From assembly GCA_964405975.1 (NCBI GenBank), contig CAYOPW010000003.1:1-64000 (forward strand): 64,000 nucleotides of DNA, written 5' to 3'. The stretch is from Hyphomicrobium_A sp964405975. GTDB lineage: Bacteria > Pseudomonadota > Alphaproteobacteria > Rhizobiales > Hyphomicrobiaceae. The notes beneath the pieces are model-generated. The model was not told where the DNA came from and did not search any database. It saw nothing but the letters and a program-made list of their open reading frames with translations. This document shows, piece after piece, positions 36,554 through 45,537 of the stretch (positions within the stretch are counted from its first letter, which is position 1; each line of letters starts with the position of its first letter). The translations under genes were made by a program, and so were the position numbers.

Positions 36554-37411
36554 ATGACGAATGGACTGCCAAGTTTCTTTCATCTGCATCTCGTCTCCGA
36601 CTCGACGGGCGAAACGCTCACGACGATCGCAAAAGCCGCGTGCGTGCAGTACTCGATGGTGCGCCCCATAGAGCACGTGCACCCGCTAGTGCGTACACCG
36701 CGTCAACTGAGGCGTGTGTTGCAAGAAATCGAGCAAGCGCCAGGCATTGTCCTCTACACCATCATCAACCGCGATCTAACGGAGGACCTGGAGCGACGCT
36801 GCCGGGAGCTCAAGGTTCCTTGCCTTGCCGTTTTACAGCCGATAATGCAGGTGTTCGAGAGTTACCTTGGCGCGTCACGAACACCGACTGTTGCTGGACA
36901 ACATGTCCTCGATGCCGACTACTTCCAGCGCATCGACGCGCTTAATTTCACGATGGCGCATGATGATGGACACTTGCCGGACGATCTCAATGAGGCCGAC
37001 ATCGTCATCCTTGGCATTTCGCGCACATCCAAGACGCCGACTAGTATCTACTTGGCGCAGCGGGGCTACAAAACGGCCAACGTTCCACTGATACCGTCGG
37101 TTCCCTTGCCCAAACAACTGACAAATCCGCACTCGGCTTTCATCGTTTGCCTTGTTGCCAGCGCTGATCGCATTGCTGAGATTCGACGTCACCGTGCGAT
37201 GCTCTTATCGGACCGCGATCTGGACGACTACACGGATCGCGACCGCATCACTGCTGAAATCGCCCACACGCGGCGCATTTGTGCCAAGCACCGCTGGCCG
37301 GTGATTGATGTCACACGCCGTTCCGTCGAAGAATCTGCGGCAACGATCATCAAGCTCTTGCATGATCAGCGCGCACAAGAGGCCGAGGCCGTACATGGCA
37401 GCGATGGATAG
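36554..37411 (+). CDS. ppsR: PEP synthase/pyruvate phosphate dikinase regulatory protein (DUF299)
   Basis: Proteins of this family are bifunctional ADP-dependent kinases and Pi-dependent phosphorylases that switch off and on PEP synthase or pyruvate phosphate dikinase. The protein has HLHLVSDSTGETL at the start, the conserved KVPCLAVLQP and VLDADYFQRIDALNFTMAHDDG segments (here VLDADYFQRIDALNF), the nucleotide-binding GISRTSKTPTSIYLA (about 154-168), and RRSVEESAATI near the end. The start is uncertain: ATG at 36554 gives 285 residues, ATG at 36539 adds five. Neither has a clear ribosome site. Which dikinase it controls is not visible here. Confidence 0.92.
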   Translation: MTNGLPSFFHLHLVSDSTGETLTTIAKAACVQYSMVRPIEHVHPLVRTPRQLRRVLQEIEQAPGIVLYTIINRDLTEDLERRCRELKVPCLAVLQPIMQVFESYLGASRTPTVAGQHVLDADYFQRIDALNFTMAHDDGHLPDDLNEADIVILGISRTSKTPTSIYLAQRGYKTANVPLIPSVPLPKQLTNPHSAFIVCLVASADRIAEIRRHRAMLLSDRDLDDYTDRDRITAEIAHTRRICAKHRWPVIDVTRRSVEESAATIIKLLHDQRAQEAEAVHGSDG

Positions 37412-38015
37412 ATCACGCGAAATCGTACTTGCCTCGGCAAGCCGGGCACGTCGTGAAATGTTGGCGGCGGCCGGCATTCCATTCACGGTCGACCCAGCGG
37501 ATCTCGACGAACTTGCCTTGCGCAATGCCCTGCTGGCAGACAAGAAGCCGGCTGTGCCCTCGCAGATTGCAGAATTCCTTGCGCGCGCGAAAGCGGAGGA
37601 GGTGAGCAGCAGACACGGCGGATCGCTCGTTGTTGCGGGCGATCAAGTGCTAGCCCTTGGTTCGGAGCTTTTAATCAAAGCAAAAGATACGATCGCCGCG
37701 CGCAAAACGCTGTTGAAGTTACGCGGGCGCGGGCATGAGCTCCATTCAGCCGTGGCATTCGCCGAAGATGGCAACGTCATATGGGAACATGTAGAAACGG
37801 CGCGGCTATTCATGCGTGATTTCTCGGACGCCTTTCTCGATGATTACCTTGCGCGAGCTGGCGACCGTATCTGCCAATCGGTCGGCGCTTATGAGCTGGA
37901 AGGTCTCGGTGTGCAGTTATTTGAGCGCATAGAAGGTGACTATTTCACAGTTCTCGGCCTGCCACTTTTGCCAGCGCTTGAAGAATTGCGTGCGCGGGAC
38001 GTCATTGCCCAATGA
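37395..38015 (+). CDS. maf: Maf-family nucleotide pyrophosphatase
   Basis: Maf proteins hydrolyse non-canonical or modified nucleoside triphosphates such as dTTP/UTP or 7-methyl-GTP. The 206-residue protein shows the signature LASASRARREMLAAAGI and GDQVLAL, and QSVGAYELEGLGVQLFERIEGDYF (here QSVGAYELEGLG). It starts at an ATG inside the end of ppsR (17-base overlap; an ATG at 37404 is the alternative) and its stop overlaps aroE by four bases. The run ppsR-maf-aroE-coaE-dnaQ looks like one transcript. Confidence 0.92.
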   Translation: MAAMDRSREIVLASASRARREMLAAAGIPFTVDPADLDELALRNALLADKKPAVPSQIAEFLARAKAEEVSSRHGGSLVVAGDQVLALGSELLIKAKDTIAARKTLLKLRGRGHELHSAVAFAEDGNVIWEHVETARLFMRDFSDAFLDDYLARAGDRICQSVGAYELEGLGVQLFERIEGDYFTVLGLPLLPALEELRARDVIAQ

Positions 38016-38842
38016 AACGCGCGTGTGTGATAGGCTGGCCCGTGGAGCATTCGCGCTCGCCCTTGCTGCATGGCTATTGGCTCAAGGCATACGGCATTGA
38101 TGGCGCCTACACGAAGGAAGCCGTTGCGCCCGAGGCGGTTGCCGAATTCTTGAAGTCTCTTAGTGCCAATGGCTATGTGGGTTGCAACGTGACCGTGCCC
38201 CACAAGGCAGCCGCATTTGCTGCCGCCGACGAAAGGGAGAATTCTGCGAAAGCGGTTTTGGCAGCCAATACACTCTGGCTGTCTGAGGGCAAACTCGTTG
38301 CTGCCAACACCGACACGTATGGTTACATGACCAATCTCAGCCTTCAGGCTCCAGGATGGGATCGGCGCGATGCGCCGGTTTCTATTCTCGGCGCGGGCGG
38401 AGCAGCGCGGGCCATCGTTTTTGGATTTCTTGAGGCTGGCGTAAGTGAGGTCCGGGTCTTTAATCGTACGCGCGCCCATGCGGAAACATTGGCGCAGCAG
38501 TTCGGGCCGCGCATCAAGGTGTACGATTGGCCGCAACGCGAAGCAGGTTCGCGTAATTCGGCTGTACTCGTCAACACGACGACCATTGGCATGAATGGCA
38601 CCGGTACCCTCGACATCGATTTTGGAGCCTTTGATCCTGAGTGCGTTGTGTCAGATATTGTATACGTGCCTTTAGAGACGGAGTTTCTGAGCAAGGCGAG
38701 GTCGCGGGGCCTGCGTACCGTCGATGGTTTGGGTATGCTCTTGCATCAAGGCGTGCCCGGTTTTGAGAACTGGTTTGGCGTGCGCCCTGAGGTCACGGAC
38801 GAGCTGAGAGACCTCATTGTTGCCGACATCGAGGGAGGCTAA
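38012..38842 (+). CDS. aroE: Shikimate dehydrogenase (AroE)
   Basis: AroE reduces 3-dehydroshikimate to shikimate with NADPH in aromatic amino acid synthesis. The 276-residue protein has HSRSPLLHGYWLK (substrate site), NVTVPHKAA with the catalytic lysine, the NADP Rossmann motif GAGGAARAIVFGFLEAG followed by NRTRAHAETLA, and a C-terminal GLGMLLHQGVPGFENWFG. It overlaps maf by four bases (ATGA) and coaE by one base (TAATG), which indicates translational coupling. Confidence 0.96.
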   Translation: MKRACVIGWPVEHSRSPLLHGYWLKAYGIDGAYTKEAVAPEAVAEFLKSLSANGYVGCNVTVPHKAAAFAAADERENSAKAVLAANTLWLSEGKLVAANTDTYGYMTNLSLQAPGWDRRDAPVSILGAGGAARAIVFGFLEAGVSEVRVFNRTRAHAETLAQQFGPRIKVYDWPQREAGSRNSAVLVNTTTIGMNGTGTLDIDFGAFDPECVVSDIVYVPLETEFLSKARSRGLRTVDGLGMLLHQGVPGFENWFGVRPEVTDELRDLIVADIEGG

Positions 38843-39456
38843 TGCTTATCATTGGTCTCACCGGATCCCTCGGCATGGGGAAATCGACAGCGGCGGGGCA
38901 TTTGCGCAGCCGGGGGTTGCCCGTATTTGATGCCGACGCCGCGGTGCACGCGCTTTACGGGGGCGCGGCCGTGCCGCTCATCGAAAAAGAATTTCCCGGG
39001 ACCACATCACAAGGCGTAGTGGATCGTGGCAAGCTGGGTGTTTCTGTCGTGAAGAATCCGGAGCGCTTAGCGGCGCTCGAGTCTATCGTGCATCCCCTGG
39101 TGCGCAAGGCAGAGCGCACGTTCTTGCAGAAAGAAGCGGCGCGCGGTGCGCGCATGGCCGTGCTCGAGATCCCTTTGTTGTTTGAGACGGGTGCCGACGC
39201 GACAGTCGACACGACCATAGTTGTGAGCGCACCGCTCGAGGTGCAGCGCGAGCGTCTCATGAACCGAACCGGGATGACCTGCGATAAGCTTGAAAGTCTG
39301 CTTGCACGTCAAATGCCAGACGCCGAGAAACGCGCACGCGCCGACTTCATTGTGGACACAAGCGGCGAAATCGCCGCCAGCCGCGCAGCGCTTGATGCAA
39401 TTATCGCGAATCTAGAGCACCATGAAGCTCGTGCGTTTGTTGAATTTTGGGCATGA
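38842..39456 (+). CDS. coaE: Dephospho-CoA kinase (CoaE)
   Basis: CoaE phosphorylates the 3'-hydroxyl of dephospho-CoA, the last step of CoA synthesis. The 204-residue protein has the P-loop GSLGMGKSTAAGHL (from residue 8), VFDADAAVHALYGG, and LEIPLLFETG. Its start shares one base with the aroE stop. CoaA, the first enzyme of the same pathway, is 16 kb away in the window. Confidence 0.95.
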   Translation: MLIIGLTGSLGMGKSTAAGHLRSRGLPVFDADAAVHALYGGAAVPLIEKEFPGTTSQGVVDRGKLGVSVVKNPERLAALESIVHPLVRKAERTFLQKEAARGARMAVLEIPLLFETGADATVDTTIVVSAPLEVQRERLMNRTGMTCDKLESLLARQMPDAEKRARADFIVDTSGEIAASRAALDAIIANLEHHEARAFVEFWA

Positions 39457-39489
39457 TCGCCATCCGACGTCTTTGGGAACAATCGGACA

Positions 39490-40209
39490 ATGCGCGAAGT
39501 CATTCTCGACACGGAGACGACGGGGCTCGACCCGAAAAGCGGCGACCGGTTGATTGAGGTCGGCTGTGTCGAGCTCTTTAATCGCATTCCAACCGGGCGC
39601 GAGTTTCATCGCTACATCAATCCCGAACGCGATGTGCCGGCCGAAGCTGTGGCTGTACATGGTCTGTCCGGCACGTTTCTGGAAGACAAACCGCTCTTTG
39701 CTCACGTCGCAGAAGAATTCCTCGACTTTATCGGCGAGGATGCGCTCGTCATCCATAACGCAAGCTTCGATATCGGTTTCTTGAACGCAGAGTTGGGGCG
39801 AATCTCGCTTTCCGCAATCACCATGGATCGCGTGACCTGTACGTTGCAGCTTGCGCGGCGGCGGCATCCGGCAGGCCCCAATAGCCTCGATGCGCTGTGC
39901 AAGCGATATGGCATCGACATTTCAAAGCGCACAAAGCATGGCGCGCTTATGGACTCGCTACTGCTCGCAGAAGTTTACATCGAGCTGCTTGGCGCGCGCC
40001 AAGCAGCATTGGGCTTGGCTGTGGATGCTGGCGCGTCGGGCGGATCTGAGCTGGGCGCGGCTCGCAGGCGAAGGGTCAAGCAACGGTCCACGCCGCTTGC
40101 GTCTCGTTTGACAGCTGAAGCCGAGGCTGAACATCGCGCATTCGTCGAAACACTGGGCGCCAATGCGTTGTGGTACCGGTACCTCGGTGCGGGCAACCAC
40201 CGCGAATAG
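39490..40209 (+). CDS. dnaQ: DNA polymerase III epsilon subunit (3'-5' exonuclease)
   Basis: DnaQ proofreads during replication. The 239-residue protein has ExoI (ILDTETTGLDP, metal ligands Asp7 and Glu9), ExoII (VIHNASFDIGFLNAEL) and ExoIII (KHGALMDSLLLAEVYIEL), typical of DEDDh exonucleases. The C-terminal tail, which binds the polymerase subunit in this family, is basic and less conserved. It follows coaE by 33 bases and converges on secB. Confidence 0.96.
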   Translation: MREVILDTETTGLDPKSGDRLIEVGCVELFNRIPTGREFHRYINPERDVPAEAVAVHGLSGTFLEDKPLFAHVAEEFLDFIGEDALVIHNASFDIGFLNAELGRISLSAITMDRVTCTLQLARRRHPAGPNSLDALCKRYGIDISKRTKHGALMDSLLLAEVYIELLGARQAALGLAVDAGASGGSELGAARRRRVKQRSTPLASRLTAEAEAEHRAFVETLGANALWYRYLGAGNHRE

Positions 40210-40228
40210 CAAACACTAGCATCAGAGA

Positions 40229-40741
40229 TCAGTTCTTCGGGGCGCTTCCACCCTGTCGCACGGCCAGCTCCTGCTGCCGTCGCATGAACAGTGCGGCGAA
40301 GTCGATGGGGTCCAACAAGAGCGGCGGAAATCCCCCTTCGCGCGTGATATCAGCCACGATACGGCGCATGAAGGGAAACAGAATCGACGGACAGTTGATC
40401 AGCAAGAACGGTTGCAGCGATTGCTGAGGTACGTTCTTGAGTTTGAAGAGACCAGCGTAAACAAGCTCGAGCTCATAGATGACGCCGTGCTTATTAGCGG
40501 CCTGGGCATTAAAGTCGATCGCGCTTTCATATAGATCGGTGCCCGCATTGTTTGAACTTACGTTCACCGTGATCTTGATGTTGGGATTGTCGCCCGGCTC
40601 GCTGAGAAGCTTGGTGATATTCGGATTTTCGAAGGAGAGATCCTTAATGTACTGACCAACGACCTGCACTTGAGCAGGCTGAGTATCTTCTTTTGCTTGC
40701 TCAGCAGACTTGCCGTTCGTTTCTTTTCCGTCGTTTGCCAT
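40229..40741 (-). CDS. secB: Protein-export chaperone SecB
   Basis: SecB is a tetrameric chaperone that keeps preproteins unfolded and hands them to SecA. The 170-residue protein has a polar N-terminus, then the conserved YIKDLSFENPNITKLL, YELELVYAGLFKLKN, CPSILFPFMRRIVADITREG and GFPPLLLDPIDFAALF. It ends with a polar tail. It sits next to dnaQ, as in many alphaproteobacteria, with 19 bases between the convergent stops. Confidence 0.97.
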   Translation of the reverse strand: MANDGKETNGKSAEQAKEDTQPAQVQVVGQYIKDLSFENPNITKLLSEPGDNPNIKITVNVSSNNAGTDLYESAIDFNAQAANKHGVIYELELVYAGLFKLKNVPQQSLQPFLLINCPSILFPFMRRIVADITREGGFPPLLLDPIDFAALFMRRQQELAVRQGGSAPKN

Positions 40742-40826
40742 TTAATCTGGTCCATAGTACTGGGGCGCGAACCGCGCTCGCTAACACGCCAAAGCATTCT
40801 TTCGCAATGCCTGCGTGTGGTGCTGC

Positions 40827-41306
40827 CTACTCTTCCTTTTCCGGCTTACGCGGAGTGTCATTCAAACGTTTGTAGGTGCCTTCGATGACCACGTGGCGTC
40901 GTTCATCCTGCTTCGCTTGCGGGCCTGTCGTAGTAGATGTGGCGAAAAGACCCGAGGTGGCCCACCCAATCGCCATCCTGCGAATCGGCGGGACGAGCAG
41001 CAACAAGCCAACCGCGTCGGTTAACAGGCCAGGAATCATCAGGAAGAAGCCGGCCATGATAACCACGAAGCTGTCGAAAACCGGCCCAATCGGGGGCTTG
41101 CCTTCGTTCATGGCGGCGAAAGCACGGCTCACCATGGAAAGGCCTTGCTGGCGTATAACGACTATGCCCAGCCCAGCCGCGGCAATGAGGAGCATTATCG
41201 TGGGCCAGATGCCGATCGTTTGCCCAACTTTGATCAGAAGTGCGATCTCAAGCAGCGGAAACGCTATGAAGACCAGCAATAGGGCGAAGCGTAAAGAAGA
41301 CAGCAT
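40827..41306 (-). CDS. fxsA: FxsA-family membrane protein
   Basis: FxsA proteins are small inner-membrane proteins; the E. coli member relieves exclusion of phage T7 by the F plasmid, but the normal role is unknown. The 159-residue protein has three or four hydrophobic helices and the family segments FPLLEIALLIKVGQTIG, GLGIVVIRQQG and FFLMIPGLLTDAVGLLLLVP. A charged C-terminal tail ends KPEKEE. It follows secB's promoter side and is divergent from the Tim44-like gene by 244 bases. This fxsA/Tim44/mltA/smr neighbourhood near secB is common in Rhizobiales. Confidence 0.92.
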   Translation of the reverse strand: MLSSLRFALLLVFIAFPLLEIALLIKVGQTIGIWPTIMLLIAAAGLGIVVIRQQGLSMVSRAFAAMNEGKPPIGPVFDSFVVIMAGFFLMIPGLLTDAVGLLLLVPPIRRMAIGWATSGLFATSTTTGPQAKQDERRHVVIEGTYKRLNDTPRKPEKEE

Positions 41307-41550
41307 AGAGCGTACTCACTGGTGAATATTAATCGTCTGTAATATCAGGGTAAGGTTCCGCCCCGTAATCCGGTTGGCTTTGGGGCGTTTGTGCCGTAAT
41401 TTGGCCGGTGCGACCACCCTGAGCCCATGATAGCGAAACGGGTCTGAGGCCCAAGGGACGCTTTTAGAGCTTGGGCCGCGCCTGCATCGCGATCATATAT
41501 GTACCTATCGAATGCAGTCACGCTGTTGATCGCCAGGAAAGCAAGCCTCA

Positions 41551-42294
41551 ATGGAGAAAATTGATCTCTTCACACTAATCTCGATCATCGTCGCGGTCGT
41601 CGTGGTGTGGAAACTGAGAAGCGTTTTGGGCAGGCGCACGGGCGATGAAGAGGCCCGCATTGAGCGCTACCGTGCCGAGCGGCGCCAAGAAGGTGCTCCA
41701 ACCTCGCCTAGCGACAATGTGGTCACGTTGCCCCCCCGTGACCGCGAACACACTGGGCCTGACGCAGGCACTGACGTAGCCGTGGCCGACGCAGAGGAAC
41801 GTATCAAGGCGTTTCCTGGCGTGAACGCGGAGGTACGTAACGGGCTTTTGGAGATCGCCAAACGTGATCCGGCCTTTGACCCTGAAGCCTTCGTTCAAGG
41901 CGCGCGCCAAGCCTACGAGATGATTGTCACGGCGTTTGCCGAGGGGAATCGTAAACTTCTCAAGGGCCTGCTGAGCAAAGAGGTCTATGATGGCTTCTCC
42001 CGCGCCATGTCTGAGCGCGAGGATCGCGGCGAGCAGATCGATCAAAGCTTCGTTGGCATCAACAAAGCCGATATTCTCGAATCGGATGTGAAGAGCGGCA
42101 TTGCCAGTATCACGGTCCGTTTTGTAAGCCAGCTCATTTCAGCGACGCGCGATCGAGCGGGCGCCATCATCACGGGCGATCCACAGCGGATCAAGGAAGT
42201 CACCGACATCTGGACGTTCAGCCGCGAAATCTCGACAAAGCAGGCCCTCGCCAATCCGAATTGGTGGCTCGTCGAAACGCAGTCTCCCGCCTAG
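41551..42294 (+). CDS. Tim44-like/TimA-type inner-membrane protein
   Basis: The 247-residue protein has one N-terminal membrane helix (FTLISIIVAVVVVWKLRSVL) and a charged linker (RIERYRAERRQEG). A C-terminal domain of the Tim44/mL45 type (FDPEAFVQGARQAYEMIVTA to DIWTFSRE) follows. Bacterial Tim44-like proteins are thought to act near the Sec translocon or at the envelope; a defined function is lacking. Placement beside secB, fxsA and mltA is the usual alphaproteobacterial context. Confidence 0.9.
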   Translation: MEKIDLFTLISIIVAVVVVWKLRSVLGRRTGDEEARIERYRAERRQEGAPTSPSDNVVTLPPRDREHTGPDAGTDVAVADAEERIKAFPGVNAEVRNGLLEIAKRDPAFDPEAFVQGARQAYEMIVTAFAEGNRKLLKGLLSKEVYDGFSRAMSEREDRGEQIDQSFVGINKADILESDVKSGIASITVRFVSQLISATRDRAGAIITGDPQRIKEVTDIWTFSREISTKQALANPNWWLVETQSPA

Positions 42295-42354
42295 TCGAAC
42301 GTTCAAACGCGCGGGTCCGCTTAAGGGGGTGAATGAGCGAGGGAGGGAACCTGG

Positions 42355-43635
42355 TTGGCTCGTGTCGTACTTAAATGTGCGAGATGGCATCAAGCAGCCG
42401 CAATGGCGGGTGCCGTGGCCGCATTGGCTGCCACGGTGGACCTATCGTATGCCGCGCCACAGGGGCGTTCTACTCGGCCCAATATGACTATGAGCAAGGT
42501 CACATTTAAACCGGCGGCGTTTGCAGATCTGTCGGGCTGGCAGGACGATGATCATCTGGCCGCGTTTAAGACCTTTTTGACGTCGTGCGATCAGTTGATT
42601 GTGGCGCGCCGCGCTACGTCAAACGGCAGCAAAGCGTCACTCGATGCCCTGGCCACAGCCTGCCGCGCGGCCAAGGCACTTAAAAGTCCAACGAGAGCGG
42701 CGGCGCGGGCGTTTTTTGAAACCCACTTCGTGCCTCATCGCGTGGAGCACAAAGCGGGCGAGGGTATTCTGACGGGCTACTACGAGCCTGTATTGCAGGG
42801 TGCCCGCAAGCCCCACGGCCGCTTCAAGACCCCGATTTATCGCCGCCCGCCCGACCTGGTGAATGTCGTGGCCGAGACCAAGCGCGCCGTAAAGGGGCGC
42901 CGTTTTACCCACATGCGCAAGACTGCGGCTGGGCTGGTTCCCTATCCAACACGCGCTGAGATCGAGCAGGGTGCTCTGGCGGGTCAGGGCCTGGAACTTC
43001 TTTATCTGGCAGATCCTGTCGACGCATTTTTCATGCACATCCAGGGATCGGGCCGCGTCGACCTGACGAACGGTAAGTCGATCCGCATTTCATATGACGG
43101 CAAGAATGGTCATCCCTATTCGTCGATCGGCAAGTACTTGGTCAGGATGGGCCAACTGCCGGCCGACAAGGTTTCCCTTCAATCCTTGAGAAAATGGCTG
43201 CGTGCTGATCGTACTCGCGGCCAAAAGGTCATGTGGAAGAATGGGTCTTTCATCTTCTTTCGCGAACTTCGCGGCCGCGAGGCTGAGGGCGCATTGGGCG
43301 CAATGTCAGTTACGCTAACATCGGGTCGGAGTCTGGCCGTAGACACCGCCTATCATACCCTTGGCACCCCGATTTTCGTTTCCGCTCCCCGATTGAAACA
43401 TGCCAGCAAGAAGGGCGGCTTTTCCCGTTTGATGATCGCGCAAGATGTCGGTTCAGCGATTAAGGGGCCTGAGCGCGGCGATATCTATTATGGCTCCGGT
43501 GACAAGGCTGGCCGGCTCGCTGGAACCACCAATCATCCCGGCAACTTCTTTGTGCTTTTACCCGGCACAACAAAGCACGCGACGCAGCCCAGCGAACGCC
43601 TTCCATGGAAAAAGATCGAAAAGGCCGAACGCTGA
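42355..43635 (+). CDS. mltA: Membrane-bound lytic murein transglycosylase A (MltA family)
   Basis: MltA cleaves the glycan strand of peptidoglycan with formation of 1,6-anhydro-muramic acid. The 426-residue precursor begins with a signal peptide (cleavage likely after DLSYA). The MltA barrel includes GILTGYYEPVLQGARKP and FFMHIQGSGRVDL, and the 3D domain reads MIAQDVGSAIKGPERGDIYY with the catalytic Asp. No lipobox cysteine is seen, unlike E. coli MltA. The start appears to be a TTG at 42355, because GAGGGAGGG lies 7 bases upstream and this start gives the signal peptide. The 3' end overlaps the smr-type gene by 31 bases. Confidence 0.93.
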   Translation: MARVVLKCARWHQAAAMAGAVAALAATVDLSYAAPQGRSTRPNMTMSKVTFKPAAFADLSGWQDDDHLAAFKTFLTSCDQLIVARRATSNGSKASLDALATACRAAKALKSPTRAAARAFFETHFVPHRVEHKAGEGILTGYYEPVLQGARKPHGRFKTPIYRRPPDLVNVVAETKRAVKGRRFTHMRKTAAGLVPYPTRAEIEQGALAGQGLELLYLADPVDAFFMHIQGSGRVDLTNGKSIRISYDGKNGHPYSSIGKYLVRMGQLPADKVSLQSLRKWLRADRTRGQKVMWKNGSFIFFRELRGREAEGALGAMSVTLTSGRSLAVDTAYHTLGTPIFVSAPRLKHASKKGGFSRLMIAQDVGSAIKGPERGDIYYGSGDKAGRLAGTTNHPGNFFVLLPGTTKHATQPSERLPWKKIEKAER

Positions 43636-44279
43636 GCAAGTCTGCCCGCAAGAGCAGCAGCGGAAAGCATCATCTCTCCGATGAGGAGCGCTCACTCTGG
43701 GAGCATGCCGCGAGCAATTTGCGGCCCCTAAAACAGAGGGAGGGTCGCGTTCAGGTCGGGCACGAAGACACCCTGGAAAAGCCTCCGCGGCGGCCAGAAG
43801 CGTCGCAGAAGCCGGCCCCGAAAGGAACGGCCGAACGTTCCGTGCCGGGGCACTCAGCAAAGCAGTCGCCCGCGAAATCAGCGCCGCCACCTTCCCAACT
43901 CGATCGCCGCAAGGCGCGCAAGATTAGTTCCGGCCGGATTGAGATTGAGGCACGCATAGATTTGCACGGCATGCGCCAGCGAGAGGCTCACTCAGCCTTG
44001 CGCCGATTCCTGCTCAACGCCCATGCGAAGGGACAGCGCTGGGTGCTTGTCATCACCGGTAAGGGAATTGCCCCGCGTGCTAATTCTGAGGCGTACGAGT
44101 ATGCTGGACTGCGCGAGGAGGAGCGCGGCGTCATCAAACGTAACGTGCCACGCTGGCTCGCCGAACCTCAACTGCGCGCCATCATCATAAGCTTCGCGCC
44201 AGCAACCGCTCGGCATGGGGGTGAAGGCGCACTCTACATACAGCTCCGCAAGCGCGCACGAGCAGGCCCAGAATATTAG
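43605..44279 (+). CDS. Smr-domain protein
   Basis: The 224-residue protein has a basic, low-complexity N-terminal half (many Lys, Ser and Pro). A C-terminal Smr domain (about 115-220) follows, with DLHGMRQREAHSALRRFL, VLVITGKG and GEGALYIQLRK. Smr domains are nucleases or DNA/RNA-binding modules in proteins such as MutS2. The LHGM and TGKG motifs are intact, so nuclease activity is possible. It starts within the end of mltA, suggesting coupling. The stop lies three bases from that of the convergent IalB-like gene. Confidence 0.92.
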   Translation: MEKDRKGRTLSKSARKSSSGKHHLSDEERSLWEHAASNLRPLKQREGRVQVGHEDTLEKPPRRPEASQKPAPKGTAERSVPGHSAKQSPAKSAPPPSQLDRRKARKISSGRIEIEARIDLHGMRQREAHSALRRFLLNAHAKGQRWVLVITGKGIAPRANSEAYEYAGLREEERGVIKRNVPRWLAEPQLRAIIISFAPATARHGGEGALYIQLRKRARAGPEY

Positions 44280-44282
44280 GGC

Positions 44283-44804
44283 TCATGGGCACGTGGCGGT
44301 CATCTTGTCCAAGGCTTGGGAGATGCCCGAAAGCGAATAGGTATCGGTGGTATTTGTGCCCCGGGTTGAGGTGGCCCGCACTATGGCGGTCGATCCCTTT
44401 TTCATCGCGTCGATCAGCTTCAGCTCTTCGGAAGGATCAGCCACGAAACCGTGTTGGTCCTTTGAAAAGAGGTTGAATATGTCGGTTCCGATCGTAACCG
44501 TAACGTCCTTTTCGGTGTTGATTGGGTAGCCAACCTTTACACTAGGCTCTGCCTTGATACCGTCCTTGGGCCAAGCCGAAATATAGAAGAAGATGGAGCC
44601 GCGGTTTGCGCCAATGGGCTCGACTGCTTGCGGAGCCGAGGCTGCAAAGCAAACCTTTTTAGGCGTGCCAGTGTCAGCATACAGGCTCCAGGCGCCCGAG
44701 CGCTCCACAAGATTGACCGTCTGCGCCGTTGTGGGCGTAACAAGCACCGCGCTCATGGCCAGGACGGAGGCAGCAGCGACGACAGAGTTGCGAGTTATGC
44801 TCAT
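44283..44804 (-). CDS. Invasion-associated locus B (IalB) family secreted protein
   Basis: The 173-residue precursor has a signal peptide (NSVVAAASVLAMSAVLVTPT, cleavage near TAQ). The IalB-like domain contains WSLYADTGTPKKVCFAAS, VKVGYPINTEKDVTVTIG and a C-terminal cysteine (MTATCP) that probably forms a disulphide with the one in KVCFA. IalB was named in Bartonella for red-cell invasion. In free-living Rhizobiales the role is unknown and the name should not imply virulence. AGGGAG lies 6 bases before the ATG at 44804, which supports this start over 44870. Confidence 0.88.
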   Translation of the reverse strand: MSITRNSVVAAASVLAMSAVLVTPTTAQTVNLVERSGAWSLYADTGTPKKVCFAASAPQAVEPIGANRGSIFFYISAWPKDGIKAEPSVKVGYPINTEKDVTVTIGTDIFNLFSKDQHGFVADPSEELKLIDAMKKGSTAIVRATSTRGTNTTDTYSLSGISQALDKMTATCP

Positions 44805-44885
44805 AGGGCTCCCTAGGCCGTGGCTGATTGATCTACAGCTAGCATAAGCGCCAATTATGGCGCCTGTCATCCTCTCCGCCCCATT

Positions 44886-45431
44886 CTACGCACCGCTGCG
44901 GCGCGGTATGGCTCCGACGGTCTTGGGGCCGCCATCTCTGATCGGCCGTTCAGCAAAGCGCGCCATGCTCCTCACGCGGTCATACATCACGATAGCTCCA
45001 GCCATGGCAACGTTGATGCAAAAGCGGGTCGGAATTCTGACGATATGATCGCATCGCTCAGTAAGTCCTTGTGAAAGCGAGCCTTGTTCCGGTCCCAAAA
45101 CATAGGCCGCGCGCATGGGATGACGAAAGCTCGGCAGATCGATAGCCTCATCGAGAAGTTCCACGCCAACGAGCTTGCAGCCCTCGGGCAATGCCATTTC
45201 GTCTACCGCGACCCAGTTGAAATGTGGCAGATGCCACTGTCCTTTAGAGGTATCCGCGCGGGCCTCCAGCGCCTGGTAGGTGGCGCCGATGGTGAAGGTG
45301 AAGCTCGCTCCAAAGCCGTGTGCTGAGCGCATTAGATTGCCGAGGTTAAGCGCCTTCGACACGCGCTCGGCACCAATGCCGAAGTACCCGCGGGCGGCGG
45401 GCGGCCAATTTGCAACGGGGGTTTGCGACAT
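44886..45431 (-). CDS. SpoU-family RNA 2'-O-methyltransferase
   Basis: The 181-residue SPOUT methyltransferase has the family motifs NLGNLMRSAHGFGAS (motif 1), AAYVLGPEQGSLSQGL (motif 2) and IPTRFCINVAMAGAIVMYD (motif 3, with the knot and SAM site). It lacks an extra N-terminal substrate domain. The length suggests a TrmL-like tRNA methyltransferase, but it could modify another RNA. It is divergent from the quinone reductase gene by 106 bases. Confidence 0.9.
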   Translation of the reverse strand: MSQTPVANWPPAARGYFGIGAERVSKALNLGNLMRSAHGFGASFTFTIGATYQALEARADTSKGQWHLPHFNWVAVDEMALPEGCKLVGVELLDEAIDLPSFRHPMRAAYVLGPEQGSLSQGLTERCDHIVRIPTRFCINVAMAGAIVMYDRVRSMARFAERPIRDGGPKTVGAIPRRSGA

Positions 45432-45537
45432 TTGCTGTCTGATCCGAATTCTATGAATTGGCCTTGCCGGAGCCAGCGGCCCGTGGTCGAAGGTCAGCCG
45501 ATTTAAGCAGCACCATCCTGGCCCCAGGAGGTTTTAC

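Noticed and set aside
36418..36945. Open frame overlapping the origin candidate and the start of ppsR
   Set aside because: Its composition is Arg/Cys/Trp-rich out-of-frame sequence, and ppsR in the other frame has clear motifs.
41345..41551. 68-codon minus-strand frame in the fxsA/Tim44 gap
   Set aside because: No ribosome site, no motifs, and it ends at the Tim44-like start; the gap is better read as a divergent promoter region.
44283..44804. Virulence interpretation of the IalB-like protein
   Set aside because: IalB homologues occur widely in free-living Rhizobiales; the family name alone does not indicate pathogenicity.
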